This document shows positions 24,500 to 34,311 of a stretch of DNA of 64,000 bases, one piece after another. The translations under genes and the position numbers were made by a program. Under the pieces are notes generated by a model. It was given only the letters and a program-made list of their open reading frames with translations, searched no databases and was not told the origin of the DNA. The DNA comes from Oceanospirillaceae bacterium (GTDB taxonomy: Bacteria > Pseudomonadota > Gammaproteobacteria > Pseudomonadales > Litoribrevibacteraceae). The stretch is from assembly GCA_015665455.1 (NCBI GenBank), contig JADFAD010000001.1, positions 310,001-374,000 of the forward strand. Reading direction: 5' to 3'. Position 1 is the stretch's first letter; each line of letters opens with the position of its first letter.

Positions 24500-25594
24500 T
24501 TAGCCCTCCCTGCTTTCAAAGTCGATACGTGGATCCACCAGAACGTAGGTTAGGTCACTGATCAGTTTCAGTATTAACCCCAAAAGGGTAAACATGAACA
24601 ATGTGCCAAATACTACTGGGTAGTCTCGATTTAAGGCTGATTCGAAGCTGAGCAGACCTAAGCCATCCAGTGAGAAAATAACTTCAATGAGAAGGGAGCC
24701 AGTTAAGAAAATACCAATCAAGGTTGCGGGTAAGCCGGCAATAATGATCAACATCGCATTACGAAACACGTGGCCATAAAGGACTTGATTTGGTGCAAGC
24801 CCCTTTGCTCGTGCAGTTAGAACGTATTGTTTACCAATCTCGTCCAGAAAAGAGTTCTTGGTTAACATGGTCAGCGTTGCAAAACCACCAATGGAGAGTG
24901 CTAGAACCGGCAAGGATATGTGCCAGAAGTAGTCTTTTACTTTTCCCCAATTAGAGAGCTCTTCAAAATTAGGAGAGGTGAGTCCTCTGAGAGGAAACCA
25001 ATCTAAGTAAGTTCCGCCTGCAAAAAATACAATCAACATGATGGCAAATAAGAATCCGGGGATTGCATAACCGACGATGATGACAGAGCTGGTCCATACA
25101 TCGAAAGTAGACCCATGACGTATGGCTTTCTTTATGCCCAAAGGAATTGAAATTAAGTACATTAACAGTGTTGACCATAGACCGAGAGAGATGGATACGG
25201 GGAGCTTATCCACGATGAGTTCGGTAACGGATTTATCTTTGAAAAAGCTATCGCCAAAGTCAAAGGTCGCATAGTTAATGAGCATTTCACCAAATCGTTC
25301 ATAGGCAGGTTTATCAAAGCCGTACATTTTTTCGATGCGTTCAATCAATTCTGGGTCTAAACCTTGAGCCCCCCGATATTGGCTGCTTCCACCACCGGAT
25401 GAAGCACTTGATATCTCACCGCTGGCAGAGCTGCCTGTACGAGTACCAACGCCCGTATCAAGGCCTTGCAGTTGAGCGATCATTTGCTCCACAGGGCCAC
25501 CAGGGGCGGCTTGAATGATGATGAAGTTGATCAACATGATCCCAAACAGGGTTGGGATCATCAGTAATAATCGTCGAATTATATAGGCGGCCAT
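24500..25594 (-). CDS. yejB: Peptide ABC transporter permease (YejB/NppB-like)
   Basis: This is the partner permease. The 364 residues start with a helix ([21 protein letters not shown]), then the [17 protein letters not shown] segment typical of YejB. The loop that follows (about 45-75) holds a Ser/Gly-rich insertion, then [17 protein letters not shown] and the transmembrane core. The EAA-like loop is [24 protein letters not shown]. The gene lies between the binding protein genes and the yejE-like gene, in the usual A-B-E-F order. Confidence 0.93.
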   Translation of the reverse strand: MAAYIIRRLLLMIPTLFGIMLINFIIIQAAPGGPVEQMIAQLQGLDTGVGTRTGSSASGEISSASSGGGSSQYRGAQGLDPELIERIEKMYGFDKPAYERFGEMLINYATFDFGDSFFKDKSVTELIVDKLPVSISLGLWSTLLMYLISIPLGIKKAIRHGSTFDVWTSSVIIVGYAIPGFLFAIMLIVFFAGGTYLDWFPLRGLTSPNFEELSNWGKVKDYFWHISLPVLALSIGGFATLTMLTKNSFLDEIGKQYVLTARAKGLAPNQVLYGHVFRNAMLIIIAGLPATLIGIFLTGSLLIEVIFSLDGLGLLSFESALNRDYPVVFGTLFMFTLLGLILKLISDLTYVLVDPRIDFESREG

Positions 25595-25668
25595 TATTTC
25601 TACTTTTTAATTATTGTTTGATATTTATTTGTGCCATTGGTCACGCTGAGCGTGAGCTACTTAGTGTT

Positions 25669-27558
25669 CTATTCCTTGGATGCTGACCACCAAGTGTTGG
25701 TTGTGAAGTAATGCGTTTTTTTATCTTTTGGGTAGCCAAATTTATTCCAGAATACAACTCGGTAGGCAGGTAAGTGCCATTGGGGAATCACATAATGATT
25801 CCATAATAAAACACGGTCTAGAGCTCTTGTCCGAGCGACTAGAGATTCTCGTGTTGGTGCCTGAATAATGAGTTCTATCAGTTGGTCTATGACAGGGTTT
25901 TTAATTCCAATGACATTACGTGAACCTTGATTGTCTGCTTCAGAGCTGTGCCAGAAGTCTCGCTGCTCATTCCCTGGAGAACTAGATTGTCCAAACGTGC
26001 TGACGATCATATCAAAATCAAATGCTTGGTAGCGTTTTACATATTGTTGGACATCAATCGTACGTATATCGACTTGAATTCCAACACGCTTTAAGCTTTT
26101 CTGGAAAGGAAGTACAACGCGTTCGAATGTGGGTGAGGCAAGTGTTATTTCAAACGACATCTGTTGGCCATTTTTATCGACCATCTTTCCGTCTTTTAAT
26201 TGCCAGCCTGCGCTTTTGAATAAGCGGATGGCCTTACGCATGTTGTTACGAATATTACCGGAACCATCAGTGGTAGGAACTTGGAACGCTTTGGTAAATA
26301 CCTCCTGGGGAAGCTGATCTTTGAACCCTTCGAGTATTTCTAGTTCTTCGCCCGTTGGTAAGCCACTTGAAGCAAGCTCTGAATTTTCAAAGAAACTGTT
26401 TGTACGGGTGTATGCCCCATAAAACAAAGATTTATTTGTCCACTCAAAATCGAATAAGTAACCCAGTGCTTCACGGACTTTTTTGTCGTTAAATGGAGCT
26501 CTTCGGATGTTGAAGGCAAACCCTTGCATGCCGGAAGGATTATCATGCTCAATCAGTTGTTTGACCATCTTTCCTTCGGTGAACAATGGGCCGTTGTATG
26601 AGGTCGCCCATTCCTTGGAGGAGTTCTCAACTCTTAAATCAAATTGTCCTGCCTTGAGTGCTTCAATAGCGACGGTATCATCTCGATAGTAGTCGTACCG
26701 CACTTCATTAAAGTTATGTGAACCTTTATTGATTCCTTTGTCTTTTCCCCACCAGTCTTTAACACGCTCATAGACAATTGAACGGCCTGGATCTACGGAT
26801 TTAATTTTATACGGCCCAGAGCCTAGAGGTGGGGTCAGGCTTGTTTTGTTGAATTCTTTATTTTCCCAATAGTGTTTGGGAAGGATTGGAAGTTGGCCAA
26901 TGATGAGTGCCAGCTCTTTGTTGGTGGTATTTTCAAAGTAAAACGTCACGGTTAGATTATCCGGTGTTTCTACTTTCGATACATTGCCGTAATACGATGA
27001 ATAAAGTGGATGACCTTTTTGGGTCAACATTTCAAACGTGAATTTTACGTCGTCTGATTGAATTGCTTCACCGTCATGGAATTTTGCGGCTGGTTCTAAC
27101 TTGTAGGTGACGTAAGACCTATCTTCTGGCCAAATAATAGTTTTTGCGATGGCACCGTACTGCGAAAAGGGTTCATCGTTGGATTGCGTTGTAAGGGAAT
27201 CATACAGCATACCTTGGCCTAATCGGTTTAAGCCGGCGGCGGGTGTTCCTTTAATAATGAAGGGGTTGAGGCTGTCGAAGCCTCCTCGTGATGCTAACTG
27301 AATGCTTCCACCTTGCGGTGCATCGGGTTCGGCGTAGTCGAAGTGCTTAAAGCCTTCTGCGTATTTAAGGTCGCCATGCATCGCAATGCCGTGGGACTGA
27401 TGAATGATTTGTTGTGAGGCTTCTACTTTTGGCGCGCTGTTTGAAATCTCAGTACTTTCTGCATTGCTGTGTATGGCAAAAGAAATTAATGACAGAAAAG
27501 AAAGGTATTTCATTTTGCTTGTTAGAGTGCTGCTAGAGTTTTCAAATTTCGAGCGCAT
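25669..27558 (-). CDS. Peptide-binding protein of the Yej/Npp type, second copy
   Basis: This is a periplasmic solute-binding protein (SBP family 5) that delivers peptides to the YejBE permease. The start at 27558 has AAAGGGA just upstream; the signal peptide is preceded by about 15 polar residues (cleavage expected near SFAIHSNA, about 33). An internal Met at 16 would give a more standard signal peptide but lacks a ribosome binding site. Family features include HGDLKYAEGFKHFDYAEPDAP, GGFDSLNPF, LGSGPYKI and the end WHLPAYRVVFWNKFGYP. The 629 residues match the YejA class. It lies 12 bases after a homologous gene, so the two are tandem paralogues like nppA1 and nppA2 of P. aeruginosa. Confidence 0.9.
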   Translation of the reverse strand: MRSKFENSSSTLTSKMKYLSFLSLISFAIHSNAESTEISNSAPKVEASQQIIHQSHGIAMHGDLKYAEGFKHFDYAEPDAPQGGSIQLASRGGFDSLNPFIIKGTPAAGLNRLGQGMLYDSLTTQSNDEPFSQYGAIAKTIIWPEDRSYVTYKLEPAAKFHDGEAIQSDDVKFTFEMLTQKGHPLYSSYYGNVSKVETPDNLTVTFYFENTTNKELALIIGQLPILPKHYWENKEFNKTSLTPPLGSGPYKIKSVDPGRSIVYERVKDWWGKDKGINKGSHNFNEVRYDYYRDDTVAIEALKAGQFDLRVENSSKEWATSYNGPLFTEGKMVKQLIEHDNPSGMQGFAFNIRRAPFNDKKVREALGYLFDFEWTNKSLFYGAYTRTNSFFENSELASSGLPTGEELEILEGFKDQLPQEVFTKAFQVPTTDGSGNIRNNMRKAIRLFKSAGWQLKDGKMVDKNGQQMSFEITLASPTFERVVLPFQKSLKRVGIQVDIRTIDVQQYVKRYQAFDFDMIVSTFGQSSSPGNEQRDFWHSSEADNQGSRNVIGIKNPVIDQLIELIIQAPTRESLVARTRALDRVLLWNHYVIPQWHLPAYRVVFWNKFGYPKDKKTHYFTTNTWWSASKE

Positions 27559-27570
27559 AGGGTCCCTTTA

Positions 27571-29415
27571 TTATTGTTTGGTCTTTTCTACCCACCAAGT
27601 ATCGAATGCTAAATCGTATTTGGCTTGAAGGCTTGGCCTGCCAAAAAATGATTTGTAGGCAATCCTGTGGTGGGATATATGCCAGTTTGGAATCATATAA
27701 TGCTGCCATAACAGTGAACGATCAAGTGCTTTACTGGCTGCAACTAGATCTTCTCGGGTTTGGGCTTCAATTACTTTGTTTATTAAATGATCGATGGCTG
27801 GGTTTTTAACGCCAGCTAAATTTAGACTGCCTTCGTTATTCGCGTTTTCTGAATGAAAATACAGTCTTTGTTCATGACCGGGCGATAAGGTCTGGCCTAG
27901 CACGTAAGTCGCCATCTCAAAGTCAAATTCATCCATTCTTTGTTTGTATTGGCTAGGGTCAATGACGCGAGCCGTTGCCTTAATTCCAACTTTGGACAAA
28001 TTTTTGATGTAAGGGTTCAATACTCGAGTGATGCTTGGCTGACGTATAAGGATTTCAAACTCAAAAGGTTGATTCGTTTCTACGTTGGTCAACACATTAT
28101 CTTTCAGTTGCCAGCCTGCTTCTTTAAATAAGGAAAGTGCTTTTCGAATCTGGCCGCGAATATTGCCATTGCCTTTGGTTTTAGGAAGGTTGAATTCTTT
28201 ATTAAATAGTTCTTTAGGTAAGTGCTCCTGGACTTCTTTTAGGTATTCTAACTCCTTACCTTCGGGTAACCCTGTTTGGGCAAGTTCAGTATTTGCAAAA
28301 TAGCTGTTTGATCGTTGGTATGCGCCATAAAAAAGCTTTTTGTTTGTCCATTCAAAGTCAAATAATAAGCCCATTGCTTCACGAACACGTACGTCTTTGA
28401 ATAGGTCGTTTCTGGTGTTCATGAAGAACCCTTGGCTTCCTGCTAGGGACTCATGCGGTATTTCTTCTTTTATTACGTCCCCTTGTTTAAGTGCAGGGAA
28501 GTCATAACCGGTTGCCCAATTTTTAGATATGTATTCCACGTAAGTATCAAAGTTGCCTGCTTTGAAGGCTTCAAATGCAACTGTTAGATCACGATAGAAA
28601 TCGATTCTGATGGTATTGAAATTAAATCGTCCTCGGTTAATCGGGAGGTCTTTCCCCCAGTAGCTGCCAACTCGTTCGAACTCTATGAACTTTCCCCAAT
28701 CGAATGTTTTAATTTTATAGGGGCCGCTTAACAAAGGCGGTTCATGTAGGCTTTTTTCAAAGTCTTTATCTGACCAAAACGCTTTGGATAAAATGGGCAT
28801 TTCACCAATGCGGAGCGGCAGTGCACGGCGATCGTTCCCGTTAAGAGGGAATGTGATGGTGAGCTTATTAATGACGTTTGGTTGGCCAACTTCTTTTAAT
28901 TGATTCTGAAAACGAGGGTGGCCTTTTTCTATCAACGTTGAGAATGAAAATGCTACGTCTTCAGCTGTTATTGGCTGTCCGTTATGAAACGTTGCATTAG
29001 GTCTTAAATTAAACGTTACCCACTCAAGGGATTTGGGGTATTCAATGGTCTCAGCCAGTAAACCATAGCCTGTTTGGGGTTCATCACCAGATAAACCTGG
29101 ATGTTGGGTGCCTGTTAATAAGGTTTCGTTTAATTCGCCTACGCTGTACTTAAATGTCCCCGGGGTGTTAAAAGGGCTGTTACCTTTGAGCGTATATGGA
29201 TTTAGAGTGTCGAAATTGCCAGTGGCCATTACTCGGATATTACCTTGCTTGGGGGCATCCGGTTTTACATAATCGAGGTGCTTGAAGTTTATAGGGTATT
29301 TAGGCTCGCCGTGGAGTGTATAAGCGTGCGTTTTTACGGTGTTATCAGAGGCGAGTGCAAAAAATGGGAGGATTAGCGAAATTGTATATAAGCAAAGCTT
29401 TATTGAACGTTTCAT
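27571..29415 (-). CDS. Peptide-binding protein of the Yej/Npp type, first gene of the operon
   Basis: This is a periplasmic solute-binding protein with a clear signal peptide (KLCLYTISLILPFFALASD, cleavage near residue 22). The 614-residue body has LHGEPKYPINFKHLDYVKPDAP, GNFDTLNPYTLKGN, LLSGPYKIKTFDWGKFIEFE and ends with NWHISHHRIAYKSFFGRP. It is clearly related to the following gene, with the same landmarks in the same order, but diverged, which suggests two binding proteins with different peptide ranges sharing one permease. No clear promoter was identified between it and the inverted repeat at 29493. Confidence 0.9.
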   Translation of the reverse strand: MKRSIKLCLYTISLILPFFALASDNTVKTHAYTLHGEPKYPINFKHLDYVKPDAPKQGNIRVMATGNFDTLNPYTLKGNSPFNTPGTFKYSVGELNETLLTGTQHPGLSGDEPQTGYGLLAETIEYPKSLEWVTFNLRPNATFHNGQPITAEDVAFSFSTLIEKGHPRFQNQLKEVGQPNVINKLTITFPLNGNDRRALPLRIGEMPILSKAFWSDKDFEKSLHEPPLLSGPYKIKTFDWGKFIEFERVGSYWGKDLPINRGRFNFNTIRIDFYRDLTVAFEAFKAGNFDTYVEYISKNWATGYDFPALKQGDVIKEEIPHESLAGSQGFFMNTRNDLFKDVRVREAMGLLFDFEWTNKKLFYGAYQRSNSYFANTELAQTGLPEGKELEYLKEVQEHLPKELFNKEFNLPKTKGNGNIRGQIRKALSLFKEAGWQLKDNVLTNVETNQPFEFEILIRQPSITRVLNPYIKNLSKVGIKATARVIDPSQYKQRMDEFDFEMATYVLGQTLSPGHEQRLYFHSENANNEGSLNLAGVKNPAIDHLINKVIEAQTREDLVAASKALDRSLLWQHYMIPNWHISHHRIAYKSFFGRPSLQAKYDLAFDTWWVEKTKQ

Positions 29416-29492
29416 CCTTGGCTTCCTTCTATCATTCAGTGCTAACTTAAACGGTTTTTAATTATTATTTTATATGAAGTGCGAAAGGTCTT

Positions 29493-29526
29493 TTGCAGCG
29501 ACCAACATTAACGTTGGTCGCTGCAA
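29493..29526. repeat. Perfect 14-base inverted repeat between mltD and the peptide operon
   Basis: TTGCAGCGACCAAC (29493-29506) is perfectly complementary to GTTGGTCGCTGCAA (29513-29526) around six bases. It lies 12 bases after the mltD stop. Neither side carries a T-run, so it is not a canonical intrinsic terminator. It may stabilise the mltD mRNA end or stop transcription in another way. Confidence 0.5.
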
Positions 29527-29537
29527 GGGGCGTTTAA

Positions 29538-31208
29538 CTAATTCAGTTTGGTTACATCCACATATAGGGTAATTGATTGACCTGGGTGTATGTATTTTGA
29601 ACCTGCGTTTGGATTCCAGCGCTTGATATCACCAATGGATACGCTGAACTTATCTGCAATGCGAGCAAGTGAATCACCTTTACGCACTTTATAACCTACT
29701 TTTCGAATGACGGTTTGACCATTCTTTCGTGATTTAGGGCTTTTAGTCCAGATTACCAATTTTTGATTAATGTTTAAGGTGTCGGTCGGAGCCATTTGGT
29801 TCCACTTCGCCAGTTCTCGTACGCCGACGCCAAACTTACGTGAAATCGTCCAGAAGCTGTCGCCAGATTGAACGGAGTAGTTGGATTTGTGACGACCATT
29901 ACCTGGAGAGCGGCTTTGACGTTTATTTAAACGCTGAATCGCACTCATGGTGTATTCATCCATGTCCCTGCTAGAGGTTGGAATGAGTAAGGTCTTACCC
30001 GCTCGAATCATGTTCTTTCGGATGTTATTCACTTCACGAATAACTTCAGGGGTTGTTCTAAACTTTTTGGCAATAGTAATTAGACTGTCACCTGAACGGA
30101 TTTTATAGCGTTCCCAATGAACACGTTGCTTGTCATCTAAGGCCGCTAAGTTTTCTCTGAATGCTTGTTCTTTTTCTGTTGGTACGAGAATTCGATGAGG
30201 CCCGTCAGGGTGCGTTGCCCATTGATTAAATGCGGGATTTAATTTGTAGAGTTCATCAATTTCAATTTCAGCTAACTCAGCGGCTTGGGCTAAATCAATT
30301 TGACTATCAATTTCAATGGTTTCAAAAAATGGTTGGTTAGGTATGTGTGGCCACTCAAGACCGTGCTTCTCTGGGTTAGCTAATAGCTCTGCTAACGCAA
30401 TCATTTTTGGCGAATAAGCCGAAGTTTCACGAGGAAGGGATAATGACCAAAAATCCGTTGGACGGCCTTTCTTTTTATTCTTTCTAATGGCTTTAGATAC
30501 ATTGCCTCCACCTGCATTATAGGCAGAAAGCGCAAGTAGCCAGTCGCCATCGAAACGTCTATTCAGGTTTTCTAAATACGTAAGTGCAGCATCAGTAGAG
30601 GATAAAATATCTCTGCGACCGTCGTACCACCAATCTTGTTTTAAGTTGAAATATTTCCCGGTGCTTGGAATAAATTGCCACAGTCCAGAAGCTCGGCCAT
30701 GGGAATAAGCAAATGGGTCGTACGCGCTTTCAACGATAGGAAGTAAAGCAAGCTCTGCTGGAAGGTTTCTCTTTTCGATTTCTTGAACGATGTGGTACAT
30801 GTACTTGTTTGCACGGTTGCTTATGCGTACAAAATATTTTGGGTGACGCTTATACCAGTTGATTTGAGCAATGACACGAGGTTGTTCAATATCTCGTTCC
30901 ATATGTAAATTGTTTCGGACTCGATCCCAGAGGTTGTCGTAATATACAGGCCCGACAAAGGTGGTGTTGGTGTTTTTATATATTGTGTCCGGTGATTTAT
31001 CTATCTCTGCGGCAATAGAAGGCGTTTTATTCGTTTGTGTTTCCGGAGTCCCTTCAGCGTTATTCGCTTTACCTTCACTCGCTTCCGTTTCATTTTGACT
31101 GAATAGGTTTTTGTAGTCGGAAGGCAATTGAGATAATTGCGTACAGCCACTTAGGAGTAGAGTATTGAGTAACAGGGTCAATAATATTAATTTAGATCTT
31201 TGGGGCAT
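29538..31208 (-). CDS. mltD: Membrane-bound lytic transglycosylase D with three LysM domains
   Basis: MltD is an outer-membrane lipoprotein that cleaves peptidoglycan glycan strands. From the ATG at 31208 the protein has a lipobox LLSGC (Cys22) after a hydrophobic helix. An in-frame GTG at 31223 would add five residues but lacks a ribosome binding site. The SLT catalytic domain spans about 120-260 with ELALLPIVESAYDP (Glu160 expected catalytic) and GRASGLWQFIP. Three LysM repeats follow at about 385-430 (YKIRSGDSLITIAKKF), 450-495 (YSVQSGDSFWTISRKF) and 510-553 (YKVRKGDSLARIADKF). Length and layout are normal for three-LysM MltD. It neighbours gloB, as in E. coli and Pseudomonas. Confidence 0.93.
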   Translation of the reverse strand: MPQRSKLILLTLLLNTLLLSGCTQLSQLPSDYKNLFSQNETEASEGKANNAEGTPETQTNKTPSIAAEIDKSPDTIYKNTNTTFVGPVYYDNLWDRVRNNLHMERDIEQPRVIAQINWYKRHPKYFVRISNRANKYMYHIVQEIEKRNLPAELALLPIVESAYDPFAYSHGRASGLWQFIPSTGKYFNLKQDWWYDGRRDILSSTDAALTYLENLNRRFDGDWLLALSAYNAGGGNVSKAIRKNKKKGRPTDFWSLSLPRETSAYSPKMIALAELLANPEKHGLEWPHIPNQPFFETIEIDSQIDLAQAAELAEIEIDELYKLNPAFNQWATHPDGPHRILVPTEKEQAFRENLAALDDKQRVHWERYKIRSGDSLITIAKKFRTTPEVIREVNNIRKNMIRAGKTLLIPTSSRDMDEYTMSAIQRLNKRQSRSPGNGRHKSNYSVQSGDSFWTISRKFGVGVRELAKWNQMAPTDTLNINQKLVIWTKSPKSRKNGQTVIRKVGYKVRKGDSLARIADKFSVSIGDIKRWNPNAGSKYIHPGQSITLYVDVTKLN

Positions 31209-31269
31209 AAAAATACGCTTCACATAAAAAGATGAATAGGTGCTGGCAAAAAGCGCTCAGTATAGCGTT

Positions 31270-32115
31270 CTAGAATGTGTCTTTCCATTGCCTTAATGCG
31301 ATGAAGTACTCTTCCTCAGTGATATTATCGGCAGTCAGTTGTTTGGCGCGAGTGACTGTTTGTTGAACACTGAGTTGATCGCAACGTAAGAAAGGATTAA
31401 TTGCTTTTTCTTTCTCTATTGTGGTTGGAATACTTGGTGTCGTGTTTAAATCCAGAGCGTTTACTCGGATCATTTCTTGTTTGATTGCATCGTTGTTAGG
31501 GTCCGCTGCTTGGGCGAATTCTAAATTGGCGAGGGTATATTCGTGGGTGCAATATACTTTTGTATCGTTATTAAGCGTTGAAAGTGTGTTTAATGACGCA
31601 TAAAGCTGGTGTATTGTCCCATCGAACAATCGACCACAACCGGCACTGAATAAAGTATCTCCACAGAAAAGTGCATTTGGAGCGTTCTCATCAGACAATA
31701 AATAAGCGATATGATCTTTTGTGTGGCCGGGTACTTCAATCACTGAAATTTTCCGGTTGAATACCGAGAGGGTGTTACCTTCATAAAGAGGGTGTGTTAT
31801 TTCTTGAATTTTTTCACTGTCTGGGCCGTAAACGGGGATATCCCTATGTTTGGTTAATTCAGAAATACCCGTGATGTGATCCCAGTGATGATGGGTGATC
31901 AAAATGCCTTCTAAAGATAGGTTGTTGTTTTTTAAGTGTGTTTCAACGACGCCCGCGTGACCAGGGTCAACAACCCAAGCTTGTTGTTTGTCATTGGATA
32001 TACACCAAATGTAATTATCCGAATACGCGTAGATTGGTGATATAAGCAGAGAGTTTTCAGGCATAGGTTTGTATTTCTGTTTAGAAGGTAAAGAATCTGA
32101 AGAGGTTTTCTTCAT
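31270..32115 (-). CDS. gloB: Hydroxyacylglutathione hydrolase (glyoxalase II) GloB
   Basis: GloB hydrolyses S-lactoylglutathione to lactate and glutathione, finishing methylglyoxal detoxification. The metallo-beta-lactamase fold is shown by LITHHHWDHITG, then PGHTKDHIAYL, ALFCGDTLFSAGCGRLFDG and THEYTLANLEFA. The end (NPFLRCDQLSVQ) is the GloB C-terminal domain. From the ATG at 32115 there are 281 residues, with about 17 extra polar residues before the usual start. An in-frame ATG at 32064 would fit the family better, but neither has a clear ribosome binding site. It is divergent from the yafS-like gene. Confidence 0.92.
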   Translation of the reverse strand: MKKTSSDSLPSKQKYKPMPENSLLISPIYAYSDNYIWCISNDKQQAWVVDPGHAGVVETHLKNNNLSLEGILITHHHWDHITGISELTKHRDIPVYGPDSEKIQEITHPLYEGNTLSVFNRKISVIEVPGHTKDHIAYLLSDENAPNALFCGDTLFSAGCGRLFDGTIHQLYASLNTLSTLNNDTKVYCTHEYTLANLEFAQAADPNNDAIKQEMIRVNALDLNTTPSIPTTIEKEKAINPFLRCDQLSVQQTVTRAKQLTADNITEEEYFIALRQWKDTF

Positions 32116-32235
32116 CTTTCAGTGGTTTGATTATACTCGATGGTTATAATTTAGAATGAGTTAATTAATTATTCCAGTGGATAAAACTAACAAACTTGTA
32201 CTTATCATCTGATTACAGGTTAAAAGAACTTTTAT

Positions 32236-33054
32236 ATGCAAACAGATAAGCATCATGCTCACCGCTATACGGATTCTTCTGCAATAAATGTGGCTTGGCA
32301 AGAATGGCTAGCAAGCGCCTCTGGAATTCAGATTCAGAATCAGCAAATTAATATTTTAAATGATCTGTTACCTGGCTTACGAGGGTATGCGCTTGCTGTT
32401 TCATCATTAAATAAACCGGATGAAATGGTCGCATCTTCTAAGAACTCCCATCAGTGGTGGCTTAGAAACGATGGCTTGTTAAAAAACGGGGGTGGAAGCA
32501 GTGAATTGCCCGTTGTTCAACACGATCCTGTTCAATGGCCTTTTGAGGATGACTCTCTCGATGTAGTGATTCTTCACCATACGCTCGATTTCTCTCAATG
32601 GCCTCATCAAACATTACGTGAGGCCGTACGATGTTTGAATTCTTCTGGTCATTTGGTTGTGATTGGTTTTAACCCGTTTTCGCTCTTTGGTATCGGTAGA
32701 GCATTATTCGGGCGGTGGAGTAATCGGGTTCCGTGGTTATCTAGATTCATCAGCCCTTGGCGTGTAGCCGACTGGCTAACCATGCTCGACTGTAAAGTGA
32801 CCAGAGCGTATTATACTCGCGCAATTTTTCCTCGTATGGATATGCTTAATCGTTGGGGGTTAGGTGTCAAGCTAGGCACTAAAGGGTATTCTTCAGGGTT
32901 CTGGCCGGGAGCCAGTTACTTTTTGGTGTGTAAGCCTGAGATACCATGTTTGACTCCTATTCAAAAAAGTTGGCGCCGTAGAGAGTTCACAGGTTTGCCT
33001 CTTACAAGTAGAACAATTAAAGGGGCGTCGAGTGTCCGACATGATCGTGACTGA
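32236..33054 (+). CDS. YafS-like SAM-dependent methyltransferase domain protein
   Basis: This 272-residue soluble protein resembles the YafS family, which sits between gloB and rnhA in E. coli. The methyltransferase-like part spans about 70-210: [20 protein letters not shown], then [21 protein letters not shown]. The glycine-rich SAM motif expected near residues 45-60 is not evident, so cofactor binding may be altered. The C-terminal region has [11 protein letters not shown]. The end overlaps the rnhA start by 23 bases, so they are co-transcribed and possibly translationally coupled. The substrate is unknown. Confidence 0.8.
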   Translation: MQTDKHHAHRYTDSSAINVAWQEWLASASGIQIQNQQINILNDLLPGLRGYALAVSSLNKPDEMVASSKNSHQWWLRNDGLLKNGGGSSELPVVQHDPVQWPFEDDSLDVVILHHTLDFSQWPHQTLREAVRCLNSSGHLVVIGFNPFSLFGIGRALFGRWSNRVPWLSRFISPWRVADWLTMLDCKVTRAYYTRAIFPRMDMLNRWGLGVKLGTKGYSSGFWPGASYFLVCKPEIPCLTPIQKSWRRREFTGLPLTSRTIKGASSVRHDRD

Positions 33055-33475
33055 AATTTTTACAGATGGGGCATGCCGAGGCAACCCTGGTCCTGGAGGA
33101 TGGGGCGCGTTATTACGTTACGGAAAAATAGAAAAGAAGATACACGGTGGCGAAGCTGATACCACAAATAACCGGATGGAGCTCCAAGCCGCTATTGAAG
33201 GTTTAGCCATTCTCAAACGAGCGTCTGTTGTTCGTCTAACTACGGATTCGCAGTATGTTAGGCAGGGCATAACGCAATGGATTCATGGGTGGAAGCGAAA
33301 TGGCTGGAAAACCTCGTCAAAACAACCGGTAAAGAATGCTGATTTATGGCAGCGATTAGATGATTTGGTGAATGAGCATAAAGTGGATTGGCGGTGGGTC
33401 AAAGGGCACAGCGGCCATAGAGAAAATGAAATAGCAGACCAGCTTGCTAACTTAGGGGTTGATGAACTTGGATAA
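33032..33475 (+). CDS. rnhA: Ribonuclease HI
   Basis: This enzyme degrades the RNA strand of RNA-DNA hybrids. All four catalytic acids are present: Asp12 ([15 protein letters not shown]), Glu50 ([13 protein letters not shown]), Asp72 ([10 protein letters not shown]) and Asp136 ([10 protein letters not shown]). The basic handle [13 protein letters not shown] is normal, as is the 147-residue length. The start is taken as GTG at 33032 because AGGGG (33021-33025) is six bases away; an ATG three codons later would be 15 bases away. It overlaps the upstream gene and is followed by dnaQ after 42 bases, the usual order. Confidence 0.95.
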   Translation: MSDMIVTEIFTDGACRGNPGPGGWGALLRYGKIEKKIHGGEADTTNNRMELQAAIEGLAILKRASVVRLTTDSQYVRQGITQWIHGWKRNGWKTSSKQPVKNADLWQRLDDLVNEHKVDWRWVKGHSGHRENEIADQLANLGVDELG

Positions 33476-33517
33476 ATTAAGATTAGCGAAGCAATGCGTG
33501 AATAAGGTGAAAAGGTA

Positions 33518-34228
33518 ATGGCAAATCGTCAGATTGTATTGGATACCGAAACAACGGGTTTAAATGCTAGAACAGGTGACAGGGTCATTGAGATTGGTTG
33601 TGTAGAGCTGATTGATCGAAAGCTGACAGGTAACCATTATCACGTATACATTAACCCTCAGCGTACAGTACCTGAAGAAGCAATTGCCGTTCACGGTATT
33701 ACCAATGAATATTTAGCGGATAAGCCACTTTTTAAAGACGTCGCTGAAGAATTTTTAGAGTACGTTCGGGGCTCTGAACTGGTTATTCATAATGCGCCGT
33801 TTGATGTTGGGTTCTTGGAGAATGAATACCTTCTTTTAACCGGTAAACCATTCAATCTTCGCGATCATTGTGGTGTGCTTGATACCTTAGCAATGGCCCG
33901 TCAGAAGTATCCAGGCCAGAGAGCAACGCTTGATGCGTTGTGTAAGCGCTTGGGTGTTGATAACTCTGCTCGTGAGCTCCACGGCGCGCTACTGGATTCT
34001 GAGATTCTGGCCGATGTTTATTTGGCCATGACTGGCGGCCAAACGTCTTTGATTCTTGATGCCGACGGTGAGGAGGGGTCTGTAGGGGGAATCAGATCTT
34101 TTAAACGTGTGGATGGCTTTACGAACTTACCTATATTACTTGCATCAGAGGAAGAGTTGAAAAACCACGAGTATTGCCTCGATCTAGTCGATAAGAAAAG
34201 TGGTGGTGCACACTGGAGAAAGAGTTAA
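33518..34228 (+). CDS. dnaQ: DNA polymerase III epsilon subunit (proofreading exonuclease)
   Basis: This is the 3'-5' exonuclease of the replicative polymerase. DEDDh residues are visible: Asp9 and Glu11 (VLDTETTGL), Asp96 (HNAPFDVGFL), His155 and Asp160 (ELHGALLDSEILADVYLAM). The C-terminal 60 residues, after QTSLILD, are the segment that contacts the alpha subunit. The length of 236 residues is normal for the family. It is transcribed with rnhA and ends at the terminator at 34277. Confidence 0.95.
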   Translation: MANRQIVLDTETTGLNARTGDRVIEIGCVELIDRKLTGNHYHVYINPQRTVPEEAIAVHGITNEYLADKPLFKDVAEEFLEYVRGSELVIHNAPFDVGFLENEYLLLTGKPFNLRDHCGVLDTLAMARQKYPGQRATLDALCKRLGVDNSARELHGALLDSEILADVYLAMTGGQTSLILDADGEEGSVGGIRSFKRVDGFTNLPILLASEEELKNHEYCLDLVDKKSGGAHWRKS

Positions 34229-34276
34229 TTACCAACGAATTTCTGTGCTAGGTTGCCCAACATCTGAAAATTAAAG

Positions 34277-34311
34277 AAGGCTCGCTAATGAATAATCAGC
34301 GGGCCTTTTTG
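34277..34311 (+). terminator. Intrinsic terminator of dnaQ
   Basis: AAGGCTCGCT (34277-34286) pairs with AGCGGGCCTT (34298-34307, one G-T pair), followed by TTT. It begins 48 bases after the dnaQ stop. Confidence 0.8.

Noticed and set aside
31324-31345. TTATCGGC on the plus strand as a reversed sigma-28 site
   Set aside because: No matching -35 at the correct spacing, and it lies inside gloB.
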